From NCBI GenBank assembly GCA_000716465.1, contig JNWL01000074.1, forward strand, positions 1 through 18,057: a stretch of 18,057 nucleotides of DNA, given 5' to 3'. Position 1 is the stretch's first letter. Each line of letters starts with the position of its first letter. This document shows positions 6,118-14,472 of this stretch, piece after piece. The notes beneath the pieces were generated by a model. The model was not told the origin of the DNA and searched no databases. It worked only from the letters and a program-made list of their open reading frames with translations. The position numbers and the translations under genes are program-made. Source of the DNA: Streptomyces bikiniensis. Its GTDB lineage: Bacteria > Actinomycetota > Actinomycetes > Streptomycetales > Streptomycetaceae.

Positions 6118-7557
6118 ATGGGGATAGTCGCCGGACTGGACAGCTCTGCTGAGTTCACACGCATCGTCGTCTGTGACACCGACACGGGTGCCGTACTGCG
6201 CCAGGGGTACGCCCCGCACCCCGGTGAGCCGAAGGCCGTGGACGTCGATCCGCAGACCTGGCTGCTCTCGCTCGGGGAGGCCGCCACCGGCGGTCTCCTG
6301 GAGGGCGTGGAGGCCATCGGCGTCTCCGCGCAGCAGCACGGGGTCGTGCCGCTCGACGCGCAGGGCGGCCTCGTCCGGCCCGCGCTCGTGCGCAACGACA
6401 AGCGGGCACAGGTCGCCGCCGCCGATCTGATCGACTCCCTCGGCGGGCGGCAGGCCTGGGCCGAGGCCGTCGGCAGCGTGCCCGCCTCCGGGCAGCCGGT
6501 CGCCAAGCTGCGCTGGCTGGCCCGCACCGAGCCCGAGCACGCCCGGCGCACCGCCCTCGTCCTCCAGCCGCACGACTGGCTGGTCTGGCAGCTCCTCGGC
6601 CGCCCCGCGCGCCGCACCACCGACCGGGGCGCCGCCTCCGCCACCGGCTACTGGTCGGCCGGCACCGGCGCGTACCGTCCCGACCTGGTCGAGCTCGCGC
6701 TCGGGCACCGGGCCGCGCTCCCCGAGGTCCTCGGGCCCTCCGACGCCGCCGGCACCACCCCCGAAGGACTGCTGATCTCCGCCGGCACCGGCGAGACCAT
6801 GGCCGCCGCGCTCGGCCTGGGGCTCGGCCCCGGCGACGCGGTCGTCTCCCTCGGCGCCTCCGGCTCCGTGATGGCCGTGCACCACGAGGCCCTCGCCGAC
6901 CCCGGCGGCATGATCACCTCCTTCGCCGACGCCACCGGCATGCACCTGCCGGTCGTCTCCACCTCCAACGCGGTACGGGCACTGCGCGGCGCCGCCGAGA
7001 TGCTGGGCCTCGACTCCCTGGACGAGCTCTCCGCGCTCGCCCTCAAGTCCACGCCGGGCGCCTCCGGGCTCGTCCTGCTGCCCTACCTGGAGGGCGAGCG
7101 GACCCCGAACCTGCCGCACGCGGCGGGCACGCTCAGCGGGCTGCGGCGCGAGTCGATGAAGCCCGAGCACCTGGCACGGGCGGCGTTCGAGGGGATGCTC
7201 TGCGCGCTCGCCGACGCCCTGGACGTGCTGCGCGGGCGGGGCGTGGAGGTGCGGCGGGTGTTCCTGCTCGGTCCCGCCGCCGCGCTGCACGCGGTGCAGG
7301 CGCTCTCTCCGGCGATCTTCGGCGCGCAGGTCGTCGTCCCCCAGCCGGCCGACTACGCGGCGCTCGGCGCGGCCCGGCAGGCCGCCTGGGCCCTCGGGGT
7401 CGCGCGGGGCACCCTGTCGCCCTCCGCTCCCCCGGCCTGGCAGGGCGCCGCCGCGCAGGTCCTGGAGCCGGCGGACGAACTGGCGGCGGGGCGGGCCGTG
7501 CGGCAGCAGTACACGGCAACGCGGGAGCAGATCCACCCGGGCGCGTTCGGCAGGTGA
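6118..7557 (+). CDS. FGGY-family carbohydrate kinase homologue (xylulokinase-like) with altered catalytic motifs
   Basis: The 479-residue protein spans both FGGY (actin-fold) domains at the usual length. Sugar-side motifs resemble xylulokinase: GVSAQQHG (68-75), ND..R at 93-96, TTDRGAASATGYW (167-179) and EGERTP (325-330). Residues expected for catalysis and ATP binding deviate. The GGGDNAA-type motif reads GTGETMAA (223-230), with E226 where the catalytic Asp should be. The phosphate-1 loop DSSTQSTK reads DSSAEFTR (8-15), phosphate-2 GTS reads GAS (246-248), and the adenosine GGGA motif reads LGPAAA (384-389). It may be a kinase with unusual chemistry, a pseudokinase, or a subfamily with its own consensus. 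The ATG has no clear Shine-Dalgarno sequence. The neighbours (a YtxH protein and an ABC exporter) give no hint of a sugar pathway. Confidence 0.85.
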   Translation: MGIVAGLDSSAEFTRIVVCDTDTGAVLRQGYAPHPGEPKAVDVDPQTWLLSLGEAATGGLLEGVEAIGVSAQQHGVVPLDAQGGLVRPALVRNDKRAQVAAADLIDSLGGRQAWAEAVGSVPASGQPVAKLRWLARTEPEHARRTALVLQPHDWLVWQLLGRPARRTTDRGAASATGYWSAGTGAYRPDLVELALGHRAALPEVLGPSDAAGTTPEGLLISAGTGETMAAALGLGLGPGDAVVSLGASGSVMAVHHEALADPGGMITSFADATGMHLPVVSTSNAVRALRGAAEMLGLDSLDELSALALKSTPGASGLVLLPYLEGERTPNLPHAAGTLSGLRRESMKPEHLARAAFEGMLCALADALDVLRGRGVEVRRVFLLGPAAALHAVQALSPAIFGAQVVVPQPADYAALGAARQAAWALGVARGTLSPSAPPAWQGAAAQVLEPADELAAGRAVRQQYTATREQIHPGAFGR

Positions 7558-7667
7558 CCTCCGCCGGTCCGGGGCGGTGCGCGGGGGGCCGCGGGGCCCC
7601 TTCGCAAAGAATTCCCCAGGGTTTCCACCGCCCCGGAAACCGGTCGTAACGGCCCCGGGCCGCGGGC

Positions 7668-7673
7668 GATAGT
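7668..7673 (+). promoter_or_regulatory. Candidate -10 box for a leaderless ABC exporter transcript
   Basis: GATAGT is followed by AAGTCCC and the GTG start at 7681. There is no Shine-Dalgarno sequence. Transcription would begin at or within a base of the GTG. The gap 7558-7667 otherwise contains short GC hairpins (7585-7600 and 7621-7640) that I do not call as terminators. Confidence 0.45.
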
Positions 7674-7680
7674 AAGTCCC

Positions 7681-9414
7681 GTGCTCATAAGACTTCTCCG
7701 GACCCACCTACGGCCCCACCGAAAACCCATCGCGCTGCTCGTGCTGCTCCAGTTCCTGCAGACCTGCGCGAGCCTCTACCTGCCGACCCTGAACGCCGAC
7801 ATCATCGACAACGGTGTCGTGCACGGGGACACCGGCTACATCCTCCGCTTCGGCGCCCTGATGGTCGGCGTCTCCGTCGTGCAGGTCGTCTGCAACGTCG
7901 GAGCCGTGTACTACGGCGCGCGGACCGCGTCCGCCCTCGGCCGGGACGTGCGCGCCGCCGTCTTCGACCGGGTGCAGTCCTTCTCCGCCCGGGAGCTGGG
8001 GCACTTCGGCGCGCCCTCGCTGATCACCCGTACGACCAACGACGTGCAGCAGGTCCAGATGCTGGTCCTGATGGCGTTCACGCTGATGGTCTCCGCGCCC
8101 ATCATGTGCGTCGGCGGCATCGTGATGGCGCTCGGCCAGGACGTGCCGCTGTCGGGCGTGCTGCTCGCGGTGGTGCCGGTGCTCGGCGTCTCCGTGTCGC
8201 TGATCGTGCGGCGGATGCGGCCGCTCTTCCGGACCACGCAGACACGCCTCGACACGGTGAACCGGGTGCTGCGCGAGCAGATCACCGGCAACCGGGTCAT
8301 CCGGGCCTTCGTGAAGGACGGGTACGAGGAGGAGCGCTTCCGGGGGGCCAACGCCGGGCTGACCGACGTGTCGATGGCGACCGGCCGGCTGATGGCGCTG
8401 ATGTTCCCGACGGTGATGACGGTCGTGAACGTGTCCAGCGTGGCCGTGGTCTGGTTCGGCGCGCACCGCATCGACGGCGGCGACATGGAGATCGGCGCGC
8501 TGACCGCCTTCCTCGCCTATCTGATGCAGATCGTGATGGCCGTCATGATGGCCACCTTCATGTTCATGATGGTGCCGCGCGCCGAGGTGTGCGCCGAGCG
8601 CATCGAGGAGGTCCTGGCGACCGGGTCCAGCGTGGTGCCGCCGGCCGAGCCGGTGACGGCGCTGGACCGGCGCGGGCACCTGGAGGTGCGGGGCGCGGAG
8701 TTCCGCTACCCGGGCGCGGAGGAGCCGGTCCTCAAGGACGTCGGGCTGGTCGCCCGGCCCGGCGAGACCACCGCGATCATCGGTTCGACGGGCAGCGGCA
8801 AGTCGACCCTCCTCGGGCTCGTGCCCCGGCTCTTCGACGCGACCGGCGGCGAGGTCCTCGTGGACGGCGTGGACGTGCGCGCCCTCGACCCCGCGCTCAT
8901 GGCGCGGACCGTCGGGCTCGTGCCCCAGAAGCCGTACCTCTTCTCGGGGACGGTGGCGACGAACCTGCGGTACGGGAAGCCGGACGCGACCGACGAGGAG
9001 CTGTGGCACGCCCTGGAGGTCGCCCAGGCCGCCGACTTCGTGCGGAACCTGGAGCACGGTCTGGACGCGCCGATCGCGCAGGGCGGCACCAACGTCTCCG
9101 GCGGGCAGCGGCAGCGGCTCGCGATCGCGCGGACGCTCGTGCAGCGGCCGGAGATCTACCTGTTCGACGACTCGTTCTCCGCGCTCGACTACGAGACGGA
9201 CGCGCTGCTGCGGGCCGCGCTCGCGGAGGAGACGGCCGACTCGACGGTGGTGATCGTCGCCCAGCGGGTGGCGACCATCCGGGACGCCGACCGGATCGTG
9301 GTCCTGGACGGGGGCCGGGTCGTGGGCACCGGGCGGCACCACGAGCTGATGGCGGACAACGAGACGTACCGGGAGATCGTGCTCTCCCAGCTGACCGAGG
9401 CGGAGGCAGCCTGA
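7681..9414 (+). CDS. ABC exporter half-transporter, degenerate-site subunit
   Basis: The 577-residue protein has six transmembrane helices (within about 17-300) followed by an ATP-binding domain. Walker A is GSTGSGKST (368-376) and the signature SGGQ (473-476) is canonical. Walker B ends FDD, with D497 in place of the catalytic Glu, and the switch histidine is Q528 (VAQRVAT). Asp/Gln at these positions is the pattern of the non-hydrolysing site in heterodimeric exporters such as TM287/TM288 and BmrC/BmrD. Its stop overlaps the ATG of the partner gene (TGATG). The start is a GTG preceded by a -10-like hexamer rather than an SD, and codons 3 and 4 are the rare ATA and AGA. Substrate unknown; multidrug or lipid export is typical of the family. 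Confidence 0.93.
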   Translation: MLIRLLRTHLRPHRKPIALLVLLQFLQTCASLYLPTLNADIIDNGVVHGDTGYILRFGALMVGVSVVQVVCNVGAVYYGARTASALGRDVRAAVFDRVQSFSARELGHFGAPSLITRTTNDVQQVQMLVLMAFTLMVSAPIMCVGGIVMALGQDVPLSGVLLAVVPVLGVSVSLIVRRMRPLFRTTQTRLDTVNRVLREQITGNRVIRAFVKDGYEEERFRGANAGLTDVSMATGRLMALMFPTVMTVVNVSSVAVVWFGAHRIDGGDMEIGALTAFLAYLMQIVMAVMMATFMFMMVPRAEVCAERIEEVLATGSSVVPPAEPVTALDRRGHLEVRGAEFRYPGAEEPVLKDVGLVARPGETTAIIGSTGSGKSTLLGLVPRLFDATGGEVLVDGVDVRALDPALMARTVGLVPQKPYLFSGTVATNLRYGKPDATDEELWHALEVAQAADFVRNLEHGLDAPIAQGGTNVSGGQRQRLAIARTLVQRPEIYLFDDSFSALDYETDALLRAALAEETADSTVVIVAQRVATIRDADRIVVLDGGRVVGTGRHHELMADNETYREIVLSQLTEAEAA

Positions 9415-11342
9415 TGGCCGGTCCTGGCGGACGCATGATGGCCGGTGGCGGCCCCGACCAGCGGTCGATGGACTTCAAGGGCTCGGGCAAGCGGCTGCTG
9501 CGGCAGCTGGCGCCCGAGCGCGGCGCGCTCTGGGTGATGCTGATCGCCTGCGTGCTCTCGGTGGCGGCCTCCGTGATCGGGCCGAAGATCCTGGGCCGGG
9601 CGACGGACCTGATCTTCGCCGGGGTGGTCGGGCGGCAGACGGACCCGGGCGCCACGAAGGCGGAGACCCTGGCGGGGCTGCGCGCCGACGGGCAGGACGG
9701 CATGGCGGACATGCTGTCCGGCGTCGACTTCACCCCGGGGCAGGGGATCGACTTCTCCGCCGTGGGCCGGGTGCTGCTCCTGGTCCTCGCGGTGTACGTG
9801 GCGGCGGGCCTGCTGATGCTGGTGGCCACCCGCCTGTCGATCACGGTGATCAACCGGACGGTCTACCGGATGCGGGAGGACGTCCAGACGAAGCTGGCGC
9901 GGCTTCCGCTGTCGTACTTCGACCGGGCCAAGCGCGGCGAGGTGCTGTCCCGGGCGACCAACGACATCGACAACGTCTCGCAGACGCTCCAGCAGTCGAT
10001 GGGCCAGCTGATCAACTCGCTGCTCACGATCGTCGGCGTGCTCGCGATGATGTTCTGGATCTCGCCGCTGCTCGCCCTGGTGGCCCTGGTGACGGTCCCG
10101 GTGTCGGTGGTCGTGGCGGCGCGGATCGGCAAGCGCTCGCAGCCGCACTTCGTGCAGCAGTGGAGGTCCACGGGCACGCTCAACGCGCACATCGAGGAGA
10201 TGTACACCGGGCACGCCCTGGTGAAGGTCTTCGGGCGGCAGGAGGAGTCCGCGAAGGACTTCCGCGAGCAGAACGAGGCGCTGTACGAGGCCGGGTTCAA
10301 GGCGCAGTTCAACTCCGGCGTGATGCAGCCGGTGATGTTCTTCGTCTCGAACATCAACTACGTCCTGGTGGCCGTGGTCGGCGGGCTGCGGGTGGCGAGC
10401 GGCACGCTCTCCATCGGCGACGTGCAGGCCTTCATCCAGTACTCGCGCCAGTTCTCGATGCCGCTGACGCAGGTGGCGTCGATGGCGAACCTGGTGCAGT
10501 CGGGCGTGGCCTCGGCGGAGCGGGTCTTCGAGCTGCTCGACGCGGAGGAGCAGGAGCCGGACGCCCCGACGGGTGAGAAGCCGCTGGAGTCGCGCGGCCG
10601 GGTCGCGCTGGAGCACGTCTCCTTCCGCTACGAGGAGGACAAGCCGCTCATCGAGGACCTGTCCCTGACGGTGGAGCCGGGGCAGACGGTCGCGATCGTC
10701 GGTCCGACGGGCGCGGGCAAGACGACCCTGGTGAACCTGCTGATGCGGTTCTACGAGGTGACGGGCGGCCGGATCACCCTGGACGGGGTGGACGTCGCGA
10801 GGATGTCGCGGGAGGGGCTGCGGAGCGGGATCGGGATGGTCCTCCAGGACACCTGGCTCTTCGGCGGGACGATCGCGGACAACATCGCGTACGGCGCGAC
10901 GCGGCCGGTGACCCGGGAGGAGGTCGAGGAGGCGGCGCGGGCCGCGCACGCCGACCGCTTCGTCCGGACCCTGCCCGACGGGTACGACACGGTCCTGGAC
11001 GACGAGGGCTCGGGGGTGAGCGCGGGCGAGAAGCAGCTGATCACCATCGCGCGCGCGTTCCTGTCCGACCCGGTGATCCTCGTCCTGGACGAGGCCACCA
11101 GCTCGGTGGACACCCGTACCGAGGTCCTGATCCAGAAGGCGATGGCCCGCCTCGCGCACGGCCGCACCTCGTTCGTGATCGCCCACCGGCTCTCCACGAT
11201 CCGGGACGCGGACGTGATCCTGGTGATGGAGAACGGCGCGATCGTGGAGCAGGGCACCCACGAGGAGCTGCTGTCCTCGGGCGGCGCCTACTCCCGGCTG
11301 TACGCGGCGCAGTTCGCGCAGGCGGTGGCGGAGGTGGACTGA
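9414..11342 (+). CDS. ABC exporter half-transporter, catalytic-site subunit
   Basis: The 642-residue protein is a fused membrane/ATPase half-exporter. Walker A is GPTGAGKTT (430-438). Walker B ends LDE with catalytic E560, and H591 (IAHRLST) is present, so its own ATP site is competent. Its signature reads VSAGE (535-539) instead of LSGGQ; this motif would complete the degenerate site of the partner. An extracytoplasmic insertion of about 45 residues (roughly 70-115) separates the first two helices, and the N-terminus is Gly/Met-rich. The ATG at 9414 overlaps the upstream stop by one base, with GGAGG at 9402-9406, so translation is coupled. The frame remains open far upstream, but that part is the antisense-like shadow of the first gene. 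A strong hairpin follows the stop. Confidence 0.93.
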   Translation: MAGPGGRMMAGGGPDQRSMDFKGSGKRLLRQLAPERGALWVMLIACVLSVAASVIGPKILGRATDLIFAGVVGRQTDPGATKAETLAGLRADGQDGMADMLSGVDFTPGQGIDFSAVGRVLLLVLAVYVAAGLLMLVATRLSITVINRTVYRMREDVQTKLARLPLSYFDRAKRGEVLSRATNDIDNVSQTLQQSMGQLINSLLTIVGVLAMMFWISPLLALVALVTVPVSVVVAARIGKRSQPHFVQQWRSTGTLNAHIEEMYTGHALVKVFGRQEESAKDFREQNEALYEAGFKAQFNSGVMQPVMFFVSNINYVLVAVVGGLRVASGTLSIGDVQAFIQYSRQFSMPLTQVASMANLVQSGVASAERVFELLDAEEQEPDAPTGEKPLESRGRVALEHVSFRYEEDKPLIEDLSLTVEPGQTVAIVGPTGAGKTTLVNLLMRFYEVTGGRITLDGVDVARMSREGLRSGIGMVLQDTWLFGGTIADNIAYGATRPVTREEVEEAARAAHADRFVRTLPDGYDTVLDDEGSGVSAGEKQLITIARAFLSDPVILVLDEATSSVDTRTEVLIQKAMARLAHGRTSFVIAHRLSTIRDADVILVMENGAIVEQGTHEELLSSGGAYSRLYAAQFAQAVAEVD

Positions 11343-11348
11343 CGGCCG

Positions 11349-11393
11349 GGCGGCCCGTACCACTTCCCCGCGGGGCACGCGGTACGGGCCGCC
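11349..11393. terminator. Bidirectional terminator between convergent genes
   Basis: GGCGGCCCGTACC (11349-11361) and GGTACGGGCCGCC (11381-11393) form a perfect 13-bp stem. The 19-nt loop contains its own CCCCGCGGGG palindrome. It fills the 60-bp gap between the ends of the ABC exporter operon and the sigma factor gene and is symmetric enough to work in both directions. Confidence 0.8.
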
Positions 11394-11402
11394 GGACAGG
11401 CC

Positions 11403-12446
11403 CTAGTCGAGGTAGCCGCGCAGCTGGTCCGCGTAGGTGTGGTCGCGGAGTTTGCCGAGGGTCTTGGACTCGATCTGGCGGATGCGTTCGCGGGTGACGC
11501 CGAAGAGCTGCCCTATCTCCTCCAGGGTGCGGGGGCGGCCGTCGTCCAGGCCGTAGCGGAGCTGGACGACCTTGCGTTCGCGTTCGCCCAGGGTGGAGAG
11601 GACGTCCTCCAGGTGGCGGCGGAGGAGGAGGAAGGCGGCGGACTCGACGGGGGAGGCCGCGTCGCCGTCCTCGATGAGGTCGCCGAGGGCGACGTCCTCC
11701 TCCTCGCCGACGGGGGTGTGCAGGGAGACCGGTTCCTGGGCGAGGCGGAGGACCTCCCCGATGCGCTCGGGGGGCAGGTCGAGCTGGGCGGCGACCTCTT
11801 CGGGGGTGGGTTCGTAGCCGCGCTCCTGGAGCATGCGGCGCTGGACGCGGACGACCCGGTTGATGAGTTCCACGACGTGGACGGGGACGCGGATGGTGCG
11901 GGCCTGGTCGGCGAGGGCGCGGGACATGGCCTGGCGGATCCACCAGGTGGCGTACGTGGAGAACTTGTAGCCGCGCGCGTAGTCGAACTTCTCGACGGCC
12001 CGGATGAGGCCGAGGTTGCCCTCCTGGACGAGGTCGAGCATGGTCAGGCCCCGGCCCACGTACCGCTTGGCGACGGAGACGACGAGGCGCAGGTTGGCCT
12101 CGATGAGCCTGCGCTTCGCGATCCGGCCGAGGACGACCAGCCGGTCCAGGTCGCCCGCCAGGCGGGTGTCCAGGTCCGGGGTGTTGGCCAGCTTCTCCTC
12201 CGCGAAGAGGCCGGCCTCGACGCGGCGGGCCAGTTCGACCTCCTCCTCGGCGGTGAGGAGCGGGATGCGGCCGATCTCGCGCAGGTACTGGCGGAAGAGG
12301 TCGGAGGAGGGGCCGTTGCCTCCGGGGTCCGGGCGGTGGCGCCGGGCCGGGACGGCCGCGGGCTCCTCCGCATCTTCCACGTTCTCGTCGGACTTTGCCC
12401 GGTCCTGCTGGTCCTGCTGGTCCTGCGGCACGGTCTGGGTCTGCAC
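11403..12446 (-). CDS. hrdA: Group 2 (HrdB-related) RNA polymerase sigma factor, probably HrdA-like
   Basis: The 347-residue sigma-70 protein has region 1.2 ([16 protein letters not shown], 49-64), region 2 with [19 protein letters not shown] (138-156) and [15 protein letters not shown] (160-174), region 3, and a region 4.2 helix-turn-helix ([26 protein letters not shown], about 309-334). It lacks the long acidic N-terminal extension of the principal sigma HrdB, so it is a group 2 factor. Location directly after dnaG suggests HrdA, but the paralogue assignment is uncertain. The GTG at 12446 is chosen because GGAGG lies 9 nt upstream; longer in-frame starts at 12485 and 12506 have no such site. 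The N-terminus has a Gln/Asp repeat (QDQQDQQD). It shares strand with dnaG and is separated from it by 113 bp; I see no terminator or convincing promoter in that gap. Confidence 0.9.
   Translation of the reverse strand: MQTQTVPQDQQDQQDRAKSDENVEDAEEPAAVPARRHRPDPGGNGPSSDLFRQYLREIGRIPLLTAEEEVELARRVEAGLFAEEKLANTPDLDTRLAGDLDRLVVLGRIAKRRLIEANLRLVVSVAKRYVGRGLTMLDLVQEGNLGLIRAVEKFDYARGYKFSTYATWWIRQAMSRALADQARTIRVPVHVVELINRVVRVQRRMLQERGYEPTPEEVAAQLDLPPERIGEVLRLAQEPVSLHTPVGEEEDVALGDLIEDGDAASPVESAAFLLLRRHLEDVLSTLGERERKVVQLRYGLDDGRPRTLEEIGQLFGVTRERIRQIESKTLGKLRDHTYADQLRGYLD
12401..12427 (-). repeat. Three 9-bp tandem repeats in the sigma gene 5' end
   Basis: The unit GGTCCTGCT (plus strand) occurs three times, the last copy with a final G. 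In the gene it encodes the QDQQDQQD segment (residues 8-15) of the disordered N-terminus. The length of this tract could vary by slippage without breaking the frame. Confidence 0.85.
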
Positions 12447-12559
12447 GGCGGGCGACCTCCAGGAGGAGCGGAACGGCACCGTCATCCAGTGTGGGGTACG
12501 ACACATCGCCGCCACGAGGGGCGTGCGGTGACTTTTTGAGGCCGCCGGGTGACCGTGCG

Positions 12560-14443
12560 TCAGAGCGCGGCGGCGCCGTGCGCTTGCAGCGCCACCTTGT
12601 ACTGCTGGAGGACGAAGACCTCCTGCTGGGCGGCGCCCACCTGCTCCGGGTTCGTGTGGCTGAGCCGCTTCAGCGCGGCGTTGAGCTGATCGATGCGACG
12701 GTCCACCGCACGGCGCCGGACCTCGACCAACTGCACGGACGCGTAGACCTCGTCCGCGCCCTTGGCGGCGAGGATCCTCTCCACGGCGAGCTCGCGCACG
12801 AGGGTGCGGACGGTGTCGTTGGGCGCGGCGGCGAGAACGGCGTCGATGTAGTCGGCGGGGGCGCCGTCGGCTCCGCCCGCGTCGTGGATGCACTGCCGGA
12901 CGGCCGCGTACGGCGGGGCGGTGAACTCGTCCACCCCGTACGCGTCGAAGAAGGGAGAGACCAGCTCGGGCCGTTGCAGCGCCAGCTTAAGAAGCTCCCG
13001 CTCGGTGCGGTGGGCGGGGCTGCGCAGGTTGAGCGCGGGGCCGGCGGGGGCCGCGGGGGCCGGCACGTCGTCGTACGAGCGCTGCCGGGCGGGCTGCGGG
13101 GCGTCGCCCTTGCCGCGCTGCCACTGGGCGATCCGGCTGACCCGCCGCACGACGAACTGGTCCTCCATGATGCCGAGCAGCCCCGCGAGCTTGACCGCGA
13201 CCCGCTGGCGCATCGAGGGGTCCTTCAGCTTCGCGACGATCGGGGCGGCCTCGTTCAGGGCGGCGGCCTGGCCGGCGGGGGTGTCCAGGTCGTACCGGGC
13301 CACGATCTGGCGGAGGGCGAACTCGAAGAGCGGGGTGCGGGGTTCGACCAGGTCCGCCACGGCCTCGTCGCCCTTGGCGAGCCGCAGGTCGCAGGGGTCC
13401 ATGCCCTCGGGAGCGACGGCGATGTACGTCTCGGCGGCGAACTTCTGGTCGTCCTCGAAGGCGCGCAGGGCGGCCTTCTGGCCGGCGGCGTCGCCGTCGA
13501 AGGTGAAGATGACGCGGGCCGAGCCGTTGTCCATGAGGAGGCGGCGGAGGATCTTGACGTGGTCGCCGCCGAAGGCGGTGCCGCAGGTGGCGATGGCGGT
13601 GGTGACCCCGGCGAGGTGGCAGGCCATGACGTCGGTGTAGCCCTCGACGACGACGGCCCGGCTGGTCTTGGCGATCTCCTTCTTGGCGAGGTCGATGCCG
13701 TAGAGGACCTGGGACTTCTTGTAGATCGGGGTCTCGGGGGTGTTGAGGTACTTGGGGCCGTTGTCGTCGTCGCGGAGCTTGCGCGCGCCGAAGCCGACGA
13801 TCTCGCCGCCGACGTCCCTGATCGGCCACATGAGCCGGCCGCGGAAGCGGTCGATGGGGCCGCGGCGGCCGTCCTGGGAGAGTCCGGAGAGGATCAGCTC
13901 CTTGTCGGAGAAGCCCTTGCCGCGTAGGAAGCGGGTGAGGTGGTCCCAGCCGGCCGGGGAGTAGCCGACGCCGAAGTGCTCGGCGGCGGCCTGGTCGAAG
14001 CCGCGCTCGGCGAGGAACGCGCGGCCGATCTCGGCCTCGGCGGAGCCGAGCTGGTCGGCGTAGTAGCGGGCGGCGACCTGGTGGGCCTCGATCAGGCGGA
14101 TGCGTTCGCCGCGCTGGTGGCCGGGGTTGTAGCCGCCCTCCTCGTACCGGAGCGTGATGCCCGCCTTGGCGGCGAGGCGTTCGACCGTCTCCGAGAAGGA
14201 GAGGTGGTCGATCTTCATCACGAAGGCGATGGTGTCGCCGCCCTCCTGGCAGCCGAAGCAGTGGAAGAGCCCCTTGCTCGGGCTGACCTGGAAGGAGGGC
14301 GACTTCTCGTCGTGGAAGGGGCAGAGCCCCTTGAGGTTCCCGCCGCCCGCGTTGCGCAGCTGGAGGTATTCGGACACGACGGCGTCGATCGGGACCGCGT
14401 CCCGCACCGCCTTCACGTCGTCGTCGTTGATCCTGCCTGCCAC
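12560..14443 (-). CDS. dnaG: DNA primase DnaG
   Basis: The 627-residue primase makes RNA primers at the replication fork. The N-terminal zinc-binding domain has C41-P-F-H44 and C62-F-G-C65. The core contains [10 protein letters not shown] and FGARKL, then a TOPRIM domain with E267-GYTD and D316-G-D318, the acidic metal-binding residues. The region after about 450 is a Pro/Ala linker followed by the helical helicase-binding domain. Length is normal. The start is GTG at 14443, with no Shine-Dalgarno but a TAGACT hexamer 6 nt upstream, so a leaderless transcript is likely. It begins 29 bp after the stop of the FAD oxidoreductase and precedes the sigma gene, an order resembling dnaG-rpoD in other bacteria. 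Confidence 0.97.
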   Translation of the reverse strand: MAGRINDDDVKAVRDAVPIDAVVSEYLQLRNAGGGNLKGLCPFHDEKSPSFQVSPSKGLFHCFGCQEGGDTIAFVMKIDHLSFSETVERLAAKAGITLRYEEGGYNPGHQRGERIRLIEAHQVAARYYADQLGSAEAEIGRAFLAERGFDQAAAEHFGVGYSPAGWDHLTRFLRGKGFSDKELILSGLSQDGRRGPIDRFRGRLMWPIRDVGGEIVGFGARKLRDDDNGPKYLNTPETPIYKKSQVLYGIDLAKKEIAKTSRAVVVEGYTDVMACHLAGVTTAIATCGTAFGGDHVKILRRLLMDNGSARVIFTFDGDAAGQKAALRAFEDDQKFAAETYIAVAPEGMDPCDLRLAKGDEAVADLVEPRTPLFEFALRQIVARYDLDTPAGQAAALNEAAPIVAKLKDPSMRQRVAVKLAGLLGIMEDQFVVRRVSRIAQWQRGKGDAPQPARQRSYDDVPAPAAPAGPALNLRSPAHRTERELLKLALQRPELVSPFFDAYGVDEFTAPPYAAVRQCIHDAGGADGAPADYIDAVLAAAPNDTVRTLVRELAVERILAAKGADEVYASVQLVEVRRRAVDRRIDQLNAALKRLSHTNPEQVGAAQQEVFVLQQYKVALQAHGAAAL

Positions 14444-14449
14444 GCGTGA

Positions 14450-14455
14450 AGTCTA
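14450..14455 (-). promoter_or_regulatory. Candidate -10 box of dnaG (leaderless)
   Basis: Minus-strand TAGACT matches TANNNT and ends 6 nt before the GTG start, placing the transcription start at or next to the initiation codon. A -35 box would lie inside the end of the upstream gene; the best candidates (CTGATC) are at suboptimal spacing. Confidence 0.55.
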
Positions 14456-14472
14456 CGTGGGAGCGGCGGTGA

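Noticed and set aside
7585..7640. Two short hairpins (GGGGCC-GCGG-GGCCCC and GTTTCC/GGAAAC) between the FGGY and ABC genes
   Set aside because: The stems are only 6 bp, there is no T-tract, and such pairs are common by chance in this composition. They are not strong enough to call as terminators or operators.
5599..7707. 700-codon minus-strand open frame across the YtxH and FGGY genes
   Set aside because: It overlaps one tRNA-Asn and two well-supported plus-strand genes, and its product has no family signature. It is a composition artefact.
8106..9413. 436-codon in-frame extension upstream of the second ABC gene
   Set aside because: The extension runs in another frame inside the first ABC gene and is Arg/Gly-rich nonsense. 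The ATG at 9414 has a GGAGG site and overlaps the upstream stop, typical of coupled subunits.
12447..12893. N-terminal extension of the sigma factor into the dnaG gene
   Set aside because: The added residues are Arg/Pro-rich and overlap dnaG coding sequence on the same strand. The GTG at 12446 has a strong Shine-Dalgarno and gives a normal group 2 sigma length.
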